From: RGIG6353 sp045590615
Lineage (GTDB): Bacteria > Bacillota > Clostridia > Oscillospirales > SIG627
Length of the DNA stretch: 6,602 nt
Direction: 5' to 3'
Assembly: GCA_045590615.1 (NCBI GenBank)
Contig: JAZNRH010000032.1
Span: 1-6,602, forward strand
Positions 1 through 5,639 of this stretch are shown in pieces. The notes beneath the pieces were generated by a model. That model was not told the origin of the DNA. It saw nothing but the letters and a program-made list of their open reading frames with translations, and did not search any database. The first letter of the stretch is position 1. Each line of letters begins with the position of its first letter. The translations under genes were made by a program, and so were the position numbers.

Positions 1-162
1 ACATTTCACGGACTTCGTCACACCTTCGCTCACGAACAGTACAACAAGTTTATTGAACAAGGATATTCTTACTTTATGGCTCGCAAAAAGGTATCGGAGC
101 TGATTGGACATCACCGTGATGATGTAACGAGAATTTATTTATCGGGTGGTGATGATGTATGA
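1..162 (+). CDS. Tyrosine recombinase (integrase), C-terminal fragment
   Basis: The frame is open from base 1 to the TGA at 160-162, giving the last 53 residues of a protein whose body lies upstream of the window. It carries the C-terminal catalytic signature of tyrosine site-specific recombinases: HGLRH near residues 3-7 (second catalytic Arg at residue 6), then LIGHHRDDVT (His box, residues 34-43), then RIYL with the likely nucleophile Tyr at residue 46. Such enzymes cut and rejoin att sites of integrative elements or phages. The spacing and the ending GHxRxxVTxxYL recall the Integrase_1-like branch rather than the Tn916 Int branch; that subfamily call comes from memory. The stop codon overlaps the start of the excisionase-like gene by 4 bp (ATGA), so the two are probably translationally coupled. 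Whether the full gene is intact cannot be judged here. Confidence 0.85.
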   Translation, partial: TFHGLRHTFAHEQYNKFIEQGYSYFMARKKVSELIGHHRDDVTRIYLSGGDDV

Positions 163-443
163 CAAAGAAGAAAAATACCATTGGAAACACCGAAGCCAAC
201 ACGAAGAAAACCACCCACTTATTGAATAATAACAAAACAGAGAAAGCTGAATGCAAAGTTCCTATTCATCTTAAAATGACCTTGAACATTAAGGAAGCGG
301 CGGAGTATAGCAATATCGGCATTAACAAAATCGATAGTATGCTTCGTGTCCCTAATTGTCCGTTTGTACTCTTTGTCGGCACTAAAAAGCTCGTGAAACG
401 CAAAGAATTTGAAGAATATATCAGCGATAAAATTGTAATTTAA
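159..443 (+). CDS. Excisionase-like winged-helix DNA-binding protein
   Basis: This encodes a 94-aa basic protein. Residues 40-62 (TLNIKEAAEYSNIGINKI) form the helix-turn-helix typical of Tn916-type Xis/MerR-like excisionases. Residues 66-88 (NCPFVLFVGTKKLVKRKEF) match the wing and the family's 'G-x-K-x-x-x-KRKxFE' ending. The first 35 residues are Lys/Asn/Thr-rich and look disordered; known Xis proteins are about 67-70 aa, so this is a longer N-terminus. No good ribosome binding site precedes ATG 159. The 4-bp overlap with the integrase stop favours coupled translation from that start; an internal ATG at 276 would remove most of the tail. Excisionases bend DNA at att sites and steer the partner integrase toward excision. 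Here it lies downstream of its apparent integrase, the reverse of Tn916's xis-int order. The family is clear, but the partner and activity are inferred. Confidence 0.8.
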   Translation: MTKKKNTIGNTEANTKKTTHLLNNNKTEKAECKVPIHLKMTLNIKEAAEYSNIGINKIDSMLRVPNCPFVLFVGTKKLVKRKEFEEYISDKIVI

Positions 444-457
444 GTCACAAAGTCAAA

Positions 458-492
458 AATTTACAAAAAAGCCTAAGATTTTTTTGTAAATT
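458..492. repeat. 13-bp perfect inverted repeat after the excisionase gene
   Basis: The arms 458-470 (AATTTACAAAAAA) and 480-492 (TTTTTTGTAAATT) are exact reverse complements around a 9-nt loop. It lies 14 bp after the excisionase stop. The T run is inside the stem and each arm contains only one G or C, so it would be a poor intrinsic terminator. It may instead be a binding site for a recombination or regulatory protein. Its function is unknown. Confidence 0.6.
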
Positions 493-495
493 CAC

Positions 496-524
496 TTGAG
501 GAAAAGAGCATCTTATGATATAAT
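496..524 (+). promoter_or_regulatory. Sigma-A-type promoter of the dead integrase
   Basis: A -35 box TTGAGG (496-501) and a perfect -10 box TATAAT (519-524) are separated by 17 bp. The inferred start is near 531. It points at the pseudogene that follows, which still has an AAAGGAG ribosome binding site at 561-567. Confidence 0.7.
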
Positions 525-549
525 CTATGCGTAGCAGTATGCTCTTTTT
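502..549 (+). terminator. Inverted repeat with T tract wrapped around the -10 box
   Basis: AAAAGAGCAT (502-511) and ATGCTCTTTT (539-548) are exact reverse complements and bracket the -10 box and the inferred transcription start; the right arm merges into a T5 run. An RNA reading through from the excisionase gene could form this hairpin and stop there. An RNA started at the local promoter (about 531) would lack the left arm and escape. It could equally be an operator. Both roles are inferred from geometry alone. Confidence 0.45.
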
Positions 550-573
550 CTCTCTGTGAGAAAGGAGTTAACA

Positions 574-1115
574 ATGTGAAAGAACCTTAAAGGAAAAGAC
601 TGCAATAAGAGTATCTACCAAAGGAAGAACGCGCACGCTTTGTTGATAAGGCAGGCAAAAGGCATGAAAAATACTTCGGGACAGTTCCCGAAGCGCGTAA
701 TTGGATAGAAGAAGCAAAATTTGCTGACATGTACGATGGTGTTTTCGTAGCTACGGAAACTACGGTTGATGAATGGTTTGATTTTTGGATTGAAAATATC
801 GTTGGGGATTTAGCCCCTAATACACTTCGCAACTACCGAGAACGATACACATTCAACATTCAGCCTGTTATGGGAAAATGTTAATAGCAAATGTAAAACC
901 GATGCATTGTAAAAAGGTGTTCATTCAGATGGATGCCAACTATGCCGGCTCGACCATACGCCACTCGTGCTATCGAAAGCGGGATGCAGCCAAAGGTGCT
1001 GCAAAAGCTGCTGGGACACGCCAGTATAAAAACAACAATGGACAGGTATGTTCACGTGACTACCGATTCATTAGGTCAAACTGTAAGGCAATTTGAGAAA
1101 AAAGGGGTTTTCTGA
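574..1115 (+). pseudogene. Decayed tyrosine integrase (stop, frameshifts, internal deletion)
   Basis: Pieces of one integrase lie in order in different frames. ATG 574 has an RBS AAAGGAG at 561-567 but is followed at once by TGA (577-579). The same frame continues KNLKGKDCNKSIYQRKN to about 630. A frameshift near 631-635 leads to ARFVDKAGKRHEKYFG and the SAM-like N-terminal core (WFDFWIENIVGDLAPNT, NYRERYTFNIQPVMGK), ending at TAA 882-884. A second frameshift near 876-880 restores the frame as MLIANVKPMHCKKV through YAGSTIR (to 961). The rest of the core-binding and most of the catalytic domain, including the first catalytic Arg, are missing. The last piece, YATRAIESGMQPKVLQKLLGH through TTMDRYVHV (Tyr nucleophile), ends at TGA 1113-1115. 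Intact relatives are, from memory, about 380-400 aa; here about 180 codons remain. It cannot make active enzyme. Confidence 0.9.
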
Positions 1116-1121
1116 TATATA
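1093..1121 (+). promoter_or_regulatory. Candidate promoter for ychF inside the pseudogene end
   Basis: A -35 box TTGAGA (1093-1098) and a -10 box TATATA (1116-1121), preceded by TGA (extended -10 like), are 17 bp apart. It is the best-placed promoter for ychF, about 100 bp upstream. If real, the core gene's promoter overlaps sequence brought in by the mobile element. Confidence 0.45.
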
Positions 1122-1136
1122 AATCTATATAAATCG

Positions 1137-1163
1137 ATGCAAAAAGGCGTAAAAATGGCGTAG
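1137..1163 (+). other. Short echo of an integrase C-terminus (possible att remnant)
   Basis: Directly after the pseudogene, these bases read MQKGVKMA then TAG. This is the way many relatives of this integrase end (EKGVKMA, from memory), whereas the pseudogene itself ends FEKKGVF. The segment also repeats GGCGTA (1146-1151 and 1157-1162). It may be a leftover of an earlier integrase 3' end or an att-site duplication; the length is too short for certainty. Confidence 0.3.
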
Positions 1164-1217
1164 TAGCCAAAACGCAAATCGCAAAAACCCTTGAAAATAA
1201 AGGAGATGTATAATTTT

Positions 1218-2321
1218 ATGAAACTTGGTATAGTAGGACTTCCAAATGTGGGAAAAAGTACTCTTTTCAATGCTATTACGGGAGCAGGTGCCGAGGCAGC
1301 AAACTATCCCTTTTGCACAATCGACCCAAACGTTGGCGTTGTTACGGTGCCCGATGAAAGACTCGACGTGCTTGCAAAGATGTACAATCCCGAAAAAATA
1401 ACTCACGCAATAATCGAATTCGTTGATATTGCAGGTCTTGTAAAGGGTGCTGCAAACGGTGAAGGACTTGGAAACAAGTTTCTTTCTCACATTCGTGAAG
1501 TTGATGCAATCGTGCACGTGGTACGCTGTTTTGAAAACGCAGACGTAATTCACGTAAACTCAAAAATAGACCCTCTTGACGATATTCAGACCATCAACAC
1601 AGAGCTTATTCTCTCGGATATTGAAATTCTTGACAGAAGAATTGACAGAGCTATGAAGGCTTTGAAGGGTGACAAGAGTGTTCAGGCAGAAATTGACTTT
1701 TTGACCAAGCTCAAGGCTCATCTCGATGCAGGGCTCAGCGCAAGAAGTCTCGAAAGAACCGATGACGAGGCTAAGTTCCTCGAGGACATTCCCCTGCTCA
1801 GCGAAAAACCGATTATCTATGCAGCTAACATAGGAGAGGACGATATCCCCGACATTGACGACTTAGAAAACAAAAACGAGCATTACAAGGCTGTTGCTGA
1901 TTTTGCAAGAAGTGAAAACTCGGGCGTTTTACCGATTTGTGCTAACATAGAAGCCGAAATTGCAGAGCTTGAGGACGACGAAAAGGCTATGTTCCTTGAA
2001 GACCTTGGACTCAGCTGTTCGGGACTTGACAGGCTCATTAAGGAAAGCTACTCTCTGCTCGGGCTCATAAGCTTCCTTACAGCAGGTCAGCCCGAGGTGA
2101 GAGCCTGGACGATAAAAAAAGGCACTAAAGCACCTCAGGCAGCAGGTAAAATCCACAGCGATATAGAGCGTGGCTTTATCAGGGCTGAAATTATTTCGTT
2201 TGAGGACCTCGTTGCTCAGGGCTCTATGAACGCGGCAAAGGAAAAGGGACTCGTAAGAAGCGAAGGAAAAGACTATATTATGAAGGATGGAGATATAACC
2301 TTATTCAGGTTTAACGTATGA
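1218..2321 (+). CDS. ychF: Redox/ribosome-associated ATPase YchF (Obg family)
   Basis: This encodes 367 aa, the normal YchF length (about 363-367). The start at ATG 1218 gives the family's MKLGIVGLPNVGKST opening and follows AAAGGAG (1199-1205); an upstream in-frame TTG at 1191 would include the RBS and is rejected. Walker A is GLPNVGKST (residues 7-15). The G3 motif is DIAGLVKGA (70-78), with Leu in place of the catalytic Gln as in other HAS-type members. The G4 site is NIGE (204-207) instead of NKxD, which explains YchF's preference for ATP. An alpha-helical coiled-coil insertion spans about 125-185, and the C-terminal TGS domain about 283-366. YchF is a cytosolic, near-universal P-loop protein that binds ribosomes and is linked to stress and translation-initiation control. 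It overlaps the next gene by 4 bp and shows no sign of transfer, unlike the DNA upstream. Confidence 0.97.
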   Translation: MKLGIVGLPNVGKSTLFNAITGAGAEAANYPFCTIDPNVGVVTVPDERLDVLAKMYNPEKITHAIIEFVDIAGLVKGAANGEGLGNKFLSHIREVDAIVHVVRCFENADVIHVNSKIDPLDDIQTINTELILSDIEILDRRIDRAMKALKGDKSVQAEIDFLTKLKAHLDAGLSARSLERTDDEAKFLEDIPLLSEKPIIYAANIGEDDIPDIDDLENKNEHYKAVADFARSENSGVLPICANIEAEIAELEDDEKAMFLEDLGLSCSGLDRLIKESYSLLGLISFLTAGQPEVRAWTIKKGTKAPQAAGKIHSDIERGFIRAEIISFEDLVAQGSMNAAKEKGLVRSEGKDYIMKDGDITLFRFNV

Positions 2322-3106
2322 TTATGAATTTACTTAAAGAAAAAAAGCTGTTCGTTATGGATATGGACGGCACTATTTACCTCGGCGAAAAAACAATCAA
2401 GGGCGCACCCGAATTTATACAAAGAGTCCGTGACAACGGCGCAAAAGTAATGTACTTTACAAATAACGCCTCCAAAAACCCCGATATATATATCGACAAG
2501 CTCACGCGACTTGGCTTCACTGCCACTCGCGATGAAATCGTAACATCGGGCGACGTTACGGTAGGCTTTCTCAACAAGCACAGAAAAGGCAAGAGTGTAT
2601 ACCTCGTTGGTACTCCTGCCCTTCACGATACGTTTGAAAAGGCTGGAATTACTCCCGTAAAGGAAGGCGAAAATGCCGATATTGTTGTTGTGAGCTTTGA
2701 CACGACACTCACCTACGCTAAATTGGAGCATGCTTGTAACCTTATCAGAAACGGAGCAGAATTCCTTTCAACCCACCCTGACATTAACTGTCCTACAGAG
2801 GACGGCTTTATTCCCGACAGTGGTGCAATATGCGCACTCGTGACACTTTCGACGGGTGTTGAGCCGAGATATTTCGGCAAGCCATATTATGAAACTGCAG
2901 AGTACATTCACGATTTTTCGGGAATAGAATTAAAGGATGCAGTAATTATAGGTGACCGACTCTACACCGATATTGCAACGGGTAAGAAGCACGGAATCAC
3001 GGCAGCCTTCGTACTCTCGGGTGAAGGCACGATGGCAGACGTTGAGAAGCTCGATGACAATATGAAGCCTGATCTAATATTCAATTCGGTTGACGACATA
3101 AGATAA
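2318..3106 (+). CDS. HAD-IIA family phosphatase (NagD/AraL-like)
   Basis: This encodes a 262-aa cytosolic hydrolase of the haloacid dehalogenase superfamily, subfamily IIA, which has a C2 cap. Motif I is DMDGT (15-19; Asp15 nucleophile, Asp17 acid/base). Motif II is YFTNN (46-50, Thr48). The motif III lysine is in FGKPY (Lys188), and motif IV is GDRLYTD (212-218; Asp213 and Asp218 for Mg). The cap lies between motifs II and III. Members dephosphorylate sugar phosphates, nucleotides, phosphoglycolate or p-nitrophenyl phosphate; the substrate here cannot be read from the sequence. ATG 2318 overlaps the ychF stop (ATGA); a second ATG at 2324 would shorten it by two residues. No clear RBS precedes either, so translation is probably coupled to ychF. 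The metabolic link to YchF is unknown. A hairpin at 3109-3136 follows its stop. Confidence 0.93.
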   Translation: MIMNLLKEKKLFVMDMDGTIYLGEKTIKGAPEFIQRVRDNGAKVMYFTNNASKNPDIYIDKLTRLGFTATRDEIVTSGDVTVGFLNKHRKGKSVYLVGTPALHDTFEKAGITPVKEGENADIVVVSFDTTLTYAKLEHACNLIRNGAEFLSTHPDINCPTEDGFIPDSGAICALVTLSTGVEPRYFGKPYYETAEYIHDFSGIELKDAVIIGDRLYTDIATGKKHGITAAFVLSGEGTMADVEKLDDNMKPDLIFNSVDDIR

Positions 3107-3108
3107 AA

Positions 3109-3136
3109 ATAAGGGAATGCAAATGCATTCCCTTAT
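3109..3136. terminator. Shared terminator between convergent genes
   Basis: A 13-bp perfect stem (3109-3121 with 3124-3136, arms containing AAGGGAATGCA) separates the HAD gene from the MATE gene coming the other way. On the minus strand it is followed by a T-rich run (TTTTTAT), a proper intrinsic terminator for the MATE transcript. On the plus strand the T run is weaker (TCTTATA), so it probably works better for the minus-strand gene. Confidence 0.85.
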
Positions 3137-3147
3137 CTTATACCCTA

Positions 3148-4515
3148 TTAGAGCTCTTTCGAGGATTTAATCTTCTTTATCCACTTGCCGCTTTTTAATC
3201 GAATTACGCACCAGAAAGCCTTGAATACCTGGTCGATTTTCAAAAAAAAGTATATCCAGAACGCAGGAAGGTGAAGAACCAGACCTGCGACAATTCCAAG
3301 AGGAAGAGACGCTACCCACAAAAAGATATTATCGGCAGTCATCAGCATTTTCGTATCTCCACCACCACGCAAAACTCCCTTTGTCATAATGCTATTAGTT
3401 GCCTGAAACAGCACTATAATACTTATTGACAGCATCAGCTCTCTTGCAAGGGATTGTGTTTCCTTGGACAAGTCATAGGCTCTTATCATCGGCTCACTGA
3501 TTAACATAATAATCCCTGCCGACACCAAGCCAAAAAGCATTCCGAGCCCAAGAAACGCATATCCCTGTCTGTACGCCTTATCTCTGTCCCCCTGCCCCAA
3601 GGTATGACCCGTAACGATTGCGCCTGCCTGCGAGAAGCCCTGAATTAAAACCGAGCTTAGCTGTTGTGTTACGGTGGTGATTGCATTGGCAGCAACAAAG
3701 CTCTCACCAAGCCTTCCTATTACCATTGCAACCGAGTTGTTTCCAAGAGCAAGAATTCCATCGCTTACAAGCACGGGAATACTGACTCTTATATATTCTC
3801 TCCACATATTGCCAACCGGCTCAAAAATATGCTTTATTCTGAAGCCGATTTCCTTATCCTTGATAAACAGATATCCACAAATCACAGAAAATTCGAATAT
3901 TCTGGCAATCAACGTTCCGAGAGCAGCGCCTGCAACGTCCATTTTTGGTGCGCCGAATTTTCCGAAGATTAGCACGTAGTTTGCACCGACGTTTACGAAA
4001 AACGCAGCAATTGAGGTATAAAGTGGAATTTTGACCTGCCCGACGTTTCTCAATACAATCGTACAAGTGAGCGACAAGCCCAAAAGAAAATACGTAACCA
4101 CGGAATAATTCAGATATCTTACACCGTAGGATATTATTTGAGCATCGGGGGTGTAAATCTTCATAATCATTTCGGGTGCAATAACCGTTGCTACGCTGAA
4201 TAAAACCGACATAAAAAGGCACAAGCGAAGCATTATGGAAACCGTTTTCTTGAGTGCAGGCTTATCCTTCATACCGTAGTATCTTGCAACGAGAACTGAT
4301 GCACCCATTCCTATTCCCATACAAAAAATATGAAAAATATTTATAAATTGATTTGCAAGAGAAACTGCCGATAGCTGCGTTTCACCGACCTTGCCGACCA
4401 TTATGGTATCCATCATATTGACGCCTGTCGTTATAAGTCCCTGCAAAGCTATAGGAATTGCAATAGTTGCTACTGTTTTATAAAAGCTTTTATCCTTAAT
4501 AAATAATTGAAACAT
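3148..4515 (-). CDS. MATE family multidrug/toxin efflux transporter
   Basis: This encodes a 455-aa inner-membrane protein with about 12 hydrophobic segments in two six-helix halves, the usual MATE length and fold. Family signatures are visible: MVGKVGETQLSAVSLANQ (39-56, end of the first and start of the second helix), GMGASVLVARYYG (69-81), the second-half loop GQGDRDKAYRQG (307-318) and VLRGGGDTK (381-389). The C-terminus is short and basic (KKIKSSKEL). MATE proteins export cationic drugs, dyes or metabolites by Na+ or H+ antiport; the substrate and coupling ion cannot be assigned. The start ATG (complement of 4513-4515) is preceded by a GTGAGG ribosome binding site (complement of 4525-4530). 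It is monocistronic, with its own promoter at 4540-4568 and its terminator at 3109-3136. No adjacent regulator gene is seen. Confidence 0.95.
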   Translation of the reverse strand: MFQLFIKDKSFYKTVATIAIPIALQGLITTGVNMMDTIMVGKVGETQLSAVSLANQFINIFHIFCMGIGMGASVLVARYYGMKDKPALKKTVSIMLRLCLFMSVLFSVATVIAPEMIMKIYTPDAQIISYGVRYLNYSVVTYFLLGLSLTCTIVLRNVGQVKIPLYTSIAAFFVNVGANYVLIFGKFGAPKMDVAGAALGTLIARIFEFSVICGYLFIKDKEIGFRIKHIFEPVGNMWREYIRVSIPVLVSDGILALGNNSVAMVIGRLGESFVAANAITTVTQQLSSVLIQGFSQAGAIVTGHTLGQGDRDKAYRQGYAFLGLGMLFGLVSAGIIMLISEPMIRAYDLSKETQSLARELMLSISIIVLFQATNSIMTKGVLRGGGDTKMLMTADNIFLWVASLPLGIVAGLVLHLPAFWIYFFLKIDQVFKAFWCVIRLKSGKWIKKIKSSKEL

Positions 4516-4539
4516 CGTTTATAACCTCACTAATTTTTA

Positions 4540-4568
4540 ATTATACCACTTTTTTCCTCATTTGTCAA
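4540..4568 (-). promoter_or_regulatory. Consensus sigma-A promoter of the MATE gene
   Basis: On the minus strand there is TTGACA (complement of 4563-4568), 17 bp, then TATAAT (complement of 4540-4545). Both boxes and the spacing are perfect matches, so expression is expected to be strong and constitutive unless repressed. The leader is short, with an inferred start near 4533. Confidence 0.9.
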
Positions 4569-4605
4569 AGGCTTAATATTTTTTGATAAATCAACAAAAT
4601 CGCCT

Positions 4606-4623
4606 TATCGCATATGATACAAT
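4606..4623 (+). promoter_or_regulatory. Candidate promoter of the Cys-rich gene
   Basis: The upstream DNA contains TATGATACAAT (4613-4623). No TTGACA-like box sits 17 bp before either TATGAT or TACAAT; the nearest, TTGATA (4583-4588), is at the wrong distance. The stretch CATATGATA (4611-4619) matches CATAnnnTA, the -10 consensus of the sporulation sigma factor SigK, with an ACA at 4594-4596, 14 bp upstream where about 16 is usual. A vegetative promoter with a weak -35 is the alternative. Confidence 0.35.
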
Positions 4624-4655
4624 GACCGAATAATTAAATTTAGGAGGAACAAAAA

Positions 4656-5465
4656 ATGATTCAAAAAAGTTGTACAACTAATGAGCAGGGCTGTTGTTGC
4701 AAAGACGATATTTGCTGCATAGACACCTGCCGTATATACGATACAAGCAGAGCGCAGGACTGTCTTGAAGGGCTCAGAGTAGTGCTGACTCCCGAGGGTA
4801 TGAAGGTGCTTGAAAACTGCAGAAGCCCTCGTGCAAAAGAAGTGCGTGTAATCTGGGCTCAGATTAATACAGATGAGCTTCCTTTCAACAGTGGCTACTA
4901 TCAGGTTAATATTCGTTATTATTTCTACGTTGTTCTTACTTGTTGTGTAAACGGAGTAAGTCAGGATATAGAGGGCCTTGCTATCAGCGAGAAGACGGTC
5001 GTTCTCTACGGTGGCGAAGGCAACGTTAGCGTATTCAAATCGGATACAGATTCCGACCCGTGTCATACTCCAAATCTCAACAACGTTATTCCAACCTCTA
5101 ATCGCCCTAAGGTAGTTCTTGAGGTTGCAACACCTATTCCGTTGGCAGTAAACGTAGTAGAAAACTGCAACGGAATTCCTCTTCCACCCGAATATGATAA
5201 TATTCCACAGCAGATTATTTCTCTCTTCGACAGTGGCTTGGACCTGAATTGCAACACGATGGCAGTCTGCCTTACACTTGGAATTTTTGCTCTTGTGCGT
5301 ATCGAACGTCCTTCACAGCTCATTATTCCTGCATGTGATTATTGTATTCCTGATGCAGATAAAACTCCCGTCAGCGTAACAGACCCGTGCTCAATGTTCT
5401 GCTCGACCCCATTCCCTATTGAGGAGTTTTACCCCAGCGTATGTGCCCAAAATAAAAATCAATAA
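4656..5465 (+). CDS. Cysteine-rich conserved clostridial protein, unknown function
   Basis: This encodes 269 aa, with ATG 4656 preceded by AGGAGG at 4642-4647. It has 20 cysteines, concentrated at the N-terminus (CCC at 13-15, CC at 20-21, C25, C36) and the C-terminus (C227, C230, C245, C249, C263). The centre is predicted to be beta-rich. There is no signal peptide or membrane segment. Recognisable stretches are DTCRIYDTSRAQDCLEGL (23-40), PFNSGYYQVNIRYYF (76-90), LGIFALVRIERPSQ (208-221), PACDYCIPDA (225-234) and DPCSMFCSTPFPIEEF (243-258). These resemble, from memory, a family of hypothetical proteins in Clostridia (for example endings like DPCSLFRRMAFP), but I know no assigned function. 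Cys clusters could bind metal or form disulfide crosslinks as in spore-coat proteins; both are guesses. It is divergent from the MATE gene, and no terminator is seen before the tRNA promoter. Confidence 0.85.
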   Translation: MIQKSCTTNEQGCCCKDDICCIDTCRIYDTSRAQDCLEGLRVVLTPEGMKVLENCRSPRAKEVRVIWAQINTDELPFNSGYYQVNIRYYFYVVLTCCVNGVSQDIEGLAISEKTVVLYGGEGNVSVFKSDTDSDPCHTPNLNNVIPTSNRPKVVLEVATPIPLAVNVVENCNGIPLPPEYDNIPQQIISLFDSGLDLNCNTMAVCLTLGIFALVRIERPSQLIIPACDYCIPDADKTPVSVTDPCSMFCSTPFPIEEFYPSVCAQNKNQ

Positions 5466-5480
5466 TTTTACCAAAAGCTA

Positions 5481-5509
5481 TTGACAAAAACGCTGATATA
5501 TGTTAATAT
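5481..5509 (+). promoter_or_regulatory. Promoter of the tRNA-Val gene
   Basis: TTGACA (5481-5486) and TAATAT (5504-5509), 17 bp apart, with TGT just before the -10 (extended -10). Transcription should start near 5516-5520, almost at the mature tRNA 5' end. The -10 lies inside an imperfect palindrome (5491-5517). Confidence 0.85.
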
Positions 5510-5517
5510 ATACAGCG
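5491..5517. repeat. Imperfect palindrome covering the tRNA -10 box
   Basis: CGCTG (5491-5495) pairs with CAGCG (5513-5517), and ATATAT (5496-5501) pairs with ATATAT (5506-5511) after skipping one A (5512). It ends 2 bp before the tRNA. It covers the promoter's spacer and -10 box, so it could be an operator, or it may be chance in AT-rich DNA. Confidence 0.5.
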
Positions 5518-5519
5518 TC

Positions 5520-5595
5520 GGGGGTTTAGCTCAGCTGGGAGAGCATCTGCCTTACAAGCAGAGGGTCACAGGTTCGAGCCCTGTAGTCCCCACCA
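5520..5595 (+). tRNA. tRNA-Val (anticodon UAC), CCA encoded
   Basis: A complete cloverleaf can be drawn. The acceptor stem is 5520-5526 with 5585-5591, and T8-A9 follow. The D stem is GCTC/GAGC (5529-5532, 5541-5544) with loop AGCTGGGA. The anticodon stem is TCTGC/GCAGA (5546-5550, 5558-5562) with loop CTTACAA and anticodon TAC at 5553-5555. The variable loop is GGGTC. The T stem is ACAGG/CCTGT (5568-5572, 5580-5584) with loop TTCGAGC. The 3' end is A plus encoded CCA (5593-5595). UAC reads GUA and other valine codons. One oddity is that acceptor pairs 5 and 6 are adjacent wobbles (G5524-U5587 and U5525-G5586). It is a single-gene unit with its own promoter and terminator. Confidence 0.96.
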
Positions 5596-5636
5596 GAAAA
5601 AAGCACCAATCTTGATACAAGATTGGTGCTTTTTTC
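5596..5636 (+). terminator. Strong terminator after tRNA-Val
   Basis: A 19-bp perfect stem (5596-5614 with 5618-5636) has a 3-nt loop and a core AGCACCAATCTTG, ending in TTTTTT. It starts the base after CCA. The A run on the 5' side makes it work on both strands. Confidence 0.95.
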
Positions 5637-5639
5637 AAC

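Noticed and set aside
878..1096. 72-aa plus-strand frame as a separate gene
   Set aside because: Its first 28 codons are the third segment of the decayed integrase (VKPMHC ... YAGSTIR); the rest is out-of-frame reading after the deletion point.
933..1115. 60-aa frame as a small stand-alone recombinase
   Set aside because: It is only the C-terminal catalytic piece of the pseudogene; its first eight codons are out-of-frame sequence and it has no RBS.
1191..1217. Upstream TTG start for ychF (nine extra residues)
   Set aside because: It would place the AAAGGAG ribosome binding site inside the coding region and extend the protein beyond the conserved MKLGIVG start.
4605..5066. 153-aa minus-strand frame opposite the Cys-rich gene
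   Set aside because: The plus-strand gene has a strong RBS and recognisable conserved motifs; the opposite frame has neither.
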